Positions 6,840 through 11,133 of a DNA stretch of 11,133 nucleotides are shown one piece after another. The DNA is taken from the NCBI GenBank assembly GCA_020024735.1, contig JAHHTI010000033.1, positions 1 through 11,133 of the forward strand. The letters run 5' to 3'. The notes beneath the pieces were generated by a model, which made no database searches, was not told where the DNA came from, and saw nothing but the letters and a program-made list of their open reading frames with translations. This DNA is from Mycoplasmataceae bacterium (lineage in GTDB: Bacteria > Bacillota_I > Bacilli_A > Mycoplasmatales > Mycoplasmoidaceae). The translations under genes and the position numbers were made by a program. Position 1 is the stretch's first letter. The number at the start of each line of letters is the position of its first letter.

Positions 6840-9800
6840 TGTCACAAACAGCAATTGAACTAGAAATTATTAAACAAAAATTGATTGATGCTAACGATGA
6901 ATCATCAACATTTAAGATTGTCCAAGAATCACTTTTATCAATGGATATTGTGGAATTATTTTACAAATTTTCCCCTTATCAAACTCCAATGCAAGTGATT
7001 GAAGCTTTGAACCAAGGAGATATTGTTTTAAATATTAAATTATCTCAATTAGAAACTCCTCGATGAACTCCAACTCATATTGCAGCAGCTGATATTAATC
7101 CTAAGACTAGAGTGGATTGTACTAATTGAGATACTATTTTAACCACTTTTCAAAAAGAAGCTCAAATTGAAGAATCAGATTCAGGACATTGATATTTAAA
7201 AATTGGTTTCCCTATTTTAAGAGGTTATTTTTTAGGTAATGGTGCTCAAGAACAAATGACGATTTTTAATGCTCCCTTATTTTTTGCTAAGGCTAACATT
7301 AAATTTACTTCTATTGATGATGTCACCTTAACAATTGAAGGAAAATCTTTTGATATCAACCCATCAGTTGCCACAGTCGCATCCATTAAAAAGAAAATGT
7401 TATTTGATACTTTATTATTTGGACCAACTGACCATATTAATATTGAAGAAATTGTTGAAGGATATGCAAAGATTGGTATTAAATTTGATATTCAACCTTT
7501 AAATGCACCATTTGATAGATGTTTGTTTGCTGTTGATCAACAATTAATTAAAACCCTACAACAAGCACAAGCTGAAACAATTTTAGTACCTGCGATTACT
7601 TTAGGTTTATATGATATTTATTCCAATGCAATCTTTTGAGATTTCAACCATATTCTCCAAGTTGATTCAGAAGGAATGGGAAGTTTACTAGAACCTAAAA
7701 CTAATTTAATGTTTAATTACAAAAAATTTAGTGATGATTTCCGTACTAGTGATATCTATTTATTCTCTTTTGTTGATATCATTCAACAACTTTGTGTGGG
7801 GAGAGCATTAAGTGGAAACACTTTAATTCAAGGTCCTCCAGGGACTGGAAAATCTGAAACCATATGTAACATCTTAGTGAATATTGCTTTAAATAATAAA
7901 ACAGCGCTAGTAACTTCTTCTAAGAAAACTGCCCTTGATGTTATTGTTAACAGATTAGGAGATTACTCTCCTATTGCTTGTCATATGGTGACTAAAAGAA
8001 AAGAAGTGGAATATTTCTATAAACAATTTGAAAAAATTTATAACAGATTTGTGGATATTAGATCACAAATGGAAGATAACCCAATTGAAGAAGTGGTTAA
8101 TCGTCATACAAGTGAAAAGTTATTTGAAGACACTTATAACGACTACCAAATTACTAACAAGCTATATCACACTAAGGTTATCTTTAGAGAAAAAGAATAT
8201 TTAATTAAGGATTTGATTTCTTACGCTAGTATTGAAGATGTTCCACTATTAGAACAAAATAATATTAGACATCGTCAAGATGCGATTGATTTTGCTATTG
8301 CATATGCTGAACAATATGATGATCGTACACAAATGCCAACGGTTGGTGCTTCTTTAAAAGCTTTCAAAGATTTTGTTTCTCAAATTAACCCAACTATTAG
8401 AATAGATGCTGGTTATATGCAATCTTTAAGTAAATTTGTTAAAGGATACGAAGGTTATGATCAACGAATTGTGATTGCTGCTTATCTTTTAAACAATGCT
8501 TCTATTGACTACAAAGAATATGATGCTTTAATGGCAGCTGTAGATGCTCCTAATCCTGATTACAATTTATTTACAGCTCGACAAAGAAATTGAATTAAAG
8601 CTGTCAAAACTTATGATTTTCAATACTTAGTGGATATTCTTAATGAATTTGATGATATTATTGAGCAAACCATTGCCAAGAAATTTGAAGTACCAACTGA
8701 TGTGAGATTATTTGCTACTTGATATGTCTTTATTAATCCAGAAATTAAATCTTACCTAAAAGAATTTGTTATGAAGGAAAATAAAATTGAAGGTAAAACC
8801 GAAATGTATTTAAATCGGGTAGAAGCATCTTTACAAGAAACTAAAACCCTATTGAATCGTTTAATTTTCTTAAAATTTATTAATACCATTAAAAAATATG
8901 GAAATGAATTTTCTACCATTATGCGTCAAGCAACAGCTTATAACCCTAAACCATCAGCTGCCACTATTAAATCTAATTTTGAATTATTAAGAAACTTATT
9001 CCCTATTCACATTTGTGCGATCGATGATATTTCTAATGTTATTCCTTGTGAAAAAGGAATGTATGACTATTATGTATGTGATGAAGCTTCCCAAGTAGAA
9101 TTAGAAAAAGCGTTACCTTCAATGTATCGTGGTAAAAGATATGTGATTTCTGGTGACACTAAGCAATTACAACCAACCACTGTCTTTAAACAAAAAGTGG
9201 AAATTAAAACATCAACTGATAATAAATCTAAATATGCACAAGATCTTGATGATGCGATGAAAGCCACTTCTATTATGCAATATTATGAATCAAGAGCAGC
9301 GACCAATGTAATGTTAAATTACCATTATCGTTCGACATTTGCTGAATTAATTGATTTTTCTAACCAAGTCTTTTATGAAAACAATTTAAAATTAGTATCT
9401 AAATCAGTTCCTTATGAAAATCCAATTTTAATTCATCGGGTTAAAGGGTATTGAAAAAATTCGCAAAACTTAGAAGAAGTCAATGCTGTTTATGAAAGAA
9501 TCTATGAACTTTCTAATACTGCTGACTATGAAAAAACCTTAGGGGTAATTACTTTCAACGCTTCCCAACAAGCTGCTATTCAAGAAAAGTTATTAAAATC
9601 AACTTCTCCTCGAATTAAGGAATGAATGGAAAGAAAGTCTCCTGATGGTTCATTCATTGGTATCTTTGTCCAAAATATTGAAAACGTACAAGGGGATGAA
9701 AGAGATATTATTTTATTCTCTATCGGTTATGACCGAACCGTTTCTAACTATGGTTCTTTATCTACTCAACCATCTGGGGCTAACCGGATTAATGTTGCCA

Positions 9801-10423
9801 TTACAAGAGCGAGAGACCGTTTAGAAATTTTCCAATCAGAAGAACCTGGAATGTATAAAGGGACTTCTTCAGTGGCCAAAGGTCCAAAGGTATTAACATC
9901 TTGAATTAGATGAGCAAACAATACCTCTAAAATGTGTGCTAATAAAAAAATCGATTCTTCTATAGTACCTCACTTTTTATCAACCGTAGATGAACAAATT
10001 TATTATTACTTAAGAGAATCTCTACCAGAAGAATACAATATTATGTATAACCAAATGCAAGGAACATTCTTTGTCCACTTTACCATTTTCAAAAACGTCA
10101 CTCCAGTTGCTGCGATTTTTACCCAAAGAGATAATTGAAAAACTGCCGGGAAGTTTAGAGAAGAATATATTTATCGTAAACTGTTCTTAAGAAACAGAAA
10201 ATGATTATCAATGGATATTTCTCAATTAGCATGACAAATTGATGAAAACTATAAAGAAACAATTAACCGTTTTCTAGAAAAAGTTATGTTATTTAATGAT
10301 GAAGTGGAAATCGATGTAGAAGCTTTAAGTAAGAATCAAACTTCTGCTAAAGTGGAAGAAGATGAATTAAATAACACTCCTGAAGATGATGAAAATCCAG
10401 AAGCTACTAAGGAAGAACAATAA
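6839..10423 (+). CDS. Superfamily 1 (Upf1-like) helicase with DUF4011-like N-terminus and degenerate nuclease-like C-terminus
   Basis: A protein of 1194 residues; all 13 Trp codons are TGA. SF1 motifs appear in order: I (Walker A) GPPGTGKS 332-339; Ia near 'ALVTSSKKTALDVI'; II DEAS 748-751; III GDTKQLQPT 772-780; IV LNYHYRS 826-832; V VQGDERD 950-956; VI NVAITRARDR 985-994. The DEAS box and motif spacing place it in the Upf1/Dna2-like group (AAA_11/AAA_12), which unwinds DNA or RNA using ATP. About 400 residues separate motifs I and II, a large insertion of helical character usual for this bacterial group. Residues about 97-190 resemble DUF4011 ('YLKIGFPILRG', 'NAPLFFAKANI', 'INPSVAT'). Residues about 1035-1140 align in outline with the Vsr/MTES-type endonuclease domain that ends many such helicases, but the expected acidic catalytic residues are not apparent. 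The tail is acidic. From memory, Mycoplasma genitalium MG140 and M. pneumoniae MPN153 are uncharacterised helicases of similar size and may be related. Confidence 0.92.
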
Positions 10424-10434
10424 GTATTATTACT

Positions 10435-11097
10435 ATGAGTTGTCAAAAATCTCCTCCTTTTTATTATCACGATTTTAAAAAAATATCATTTACCTCTTGA
10501 ACCCGAATTCTTCAAGATCTCCTTGACTACCATATGATATCGTCTGATTTATCTTGAGTTACTGATTTACAAAATATGTATATGGAAATTAAGATTTATA
10601 TTGAAAAAAATGGGATATTACCAGATGCTATTAAAGAAAATACTTTAAAAGAAAACATTGCATTTCTTACATCTCAAAAAGAAGAATTACTGCATCTTGG
10701 AAATCAAACAGAAATGTCTCATACAAAAATCGCTTCGCTAGATAAAGAAATTCAAGCCTATCAAGAAGAATTAGATTTCTATGAAAAATATATTAAGAAT
10801 AACCGTTTTGTTTATAAAAAAAATAAATCTGGAAATCAATACTATGATGAACGTAAGCAAAGTTTAAAAATTGAAAGTCATATGTTACAAGATTTATTAG
10901 ATGATATTTCATTTTCAGAAAAAAATACTTTGAGAAAATTAAATAGTATTGGTGAACGTATCAAACAAGAGGTAGGATTTGAAAACTTTGATATGGTTTC
11001 ATTATATTTATATACTAGACCATATATTGATATTATTATGCACACTGAAGACTACGGGTATGAGTTTTTAATGACTAATCTTTATAGTGATTACTAA
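10435..11097 (+). CDS. Coiled-coil protein, last gene of operon, unknown function
   Basis: A protein of 220 residues with no family recognised. TGA codons at residues 22 and 41 are Trp. Without them the frame would seem to begin only at 10576, losing 47 residues. The start chosen, ATG 10435, is the first ATG after the helicase stop (11 bases between) and has no clear Shine-Dalgarno, so re-initiation after helicase translation is likely. The N-terminal 60 residues are aromatic and hydrophobic (FYYHDFKKISF, MYMEIKIYIEKNG). The middle, about 70-125 and again 140-185, is Glu/Lys/Leu-rich and helical with coiled-coil character. The C-terminus is Tyr/Asp-rich (LYLYTRPYIDIIMH). No membrane segment or enzyme motif was found. 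Its position suggests a partner of the helicase complex. No convincing terminator is seen in the 36 bases after it, so the operon may continue beyond the window. Confidence 0.78.
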
Positions 11098-11133
11098 TAC
11101 TTTTATGGATTTCATTTAAAATTAAAAAACTTT

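Noticed and set aside
6591..6858. Overlapping frames on both strands at the end of the repeat protein (6591-6854 minus, 6619-6858 plus)
   Set aside because: They sit over the conserved aromatic repeats of the real frame and arise from their repetitive codons. No start signals were found.
3396..10138. Apparent pseudogene fragments separated by TGA in the large + strand genes
   Set aside because: Each interruption is a single TGA, with the same frame and sensible protein continuing after it (e.g. helicase motifs stay in register). These are Trp codons under table 4, not decay.
1..11133. CRISPR array, tRNA, rRNA or insertion sequence
   Set aside because: No regularly spaced direct repeats, cloverleaf-like sequence, rRNA segment or transposase motif was seen on either strand.

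Overview
The window comes from an AT-rich mollicute (Mycoplasma-type bacterium). In every gene except the pheT fragment, TGA is read as tryptophan, and long frames are only continuous under that code (translation table 4). In the five co-directional genes on the right I count 32 in-frame TGA codons against one TGG. The genus cannot be fixed from the sequence alone.

Left part (1-2000): the 3' end of pheT (phenylalanyl-tRNA synthetase beta subunit, FDX-ACB domain) runs rightward. It meets, tail to tail with overlapping stop codons, a leftward pair: recA (complete, 328 residues) followed by a YgjP-type zinc metallopeptidase-like gene. These are ordinary conserved genes.

Middle (1997-2266): a 270-base divergent intergenic region. 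It holds the recA Shine-Dalgarno, two A/T-rich stem-loop candidates, a strong extended -10 promoter (TGtTATAAT) for the rightward genes, a consensus Shine-Dalgarno placed before a three-codon frame ATG-TTA-TAA, and a perfect 22-bp palindrome just upstream of the first start codon.

Right part (2267-11097): five tightly packed genes on the + strand, almost certainly one operon. In order they are: (1) a 123-residue protein with two membrane segments; (2) a 642-residue soluble protein with a long acidic N-terminus; (3) a 754-residue protein with two membrane segments, coiled coils and three copies of an aromatic/glycine repeat that resembles EAGR/GYF-type modules; (4) a 1194-residue superfamily 1 (Upf1-like) helicase with a DUF4011-like N-terminal region and what looks like a decayed endonuclease domain at the C-terminus; (5) a 220-residue coiled-coil protein. 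Start/stop overlaps (2631-2638, 6839) and strong ribosome binding sites inside the preceding genes point to coordinated expression. Only the helicase has a recognisable enzymatic function. The best reading is a membrane-associated helicase complex of unknown purpose, either an anti-mobile-element system or a nucleoid/cell-architecture machine. This is the most interesting content of the window.
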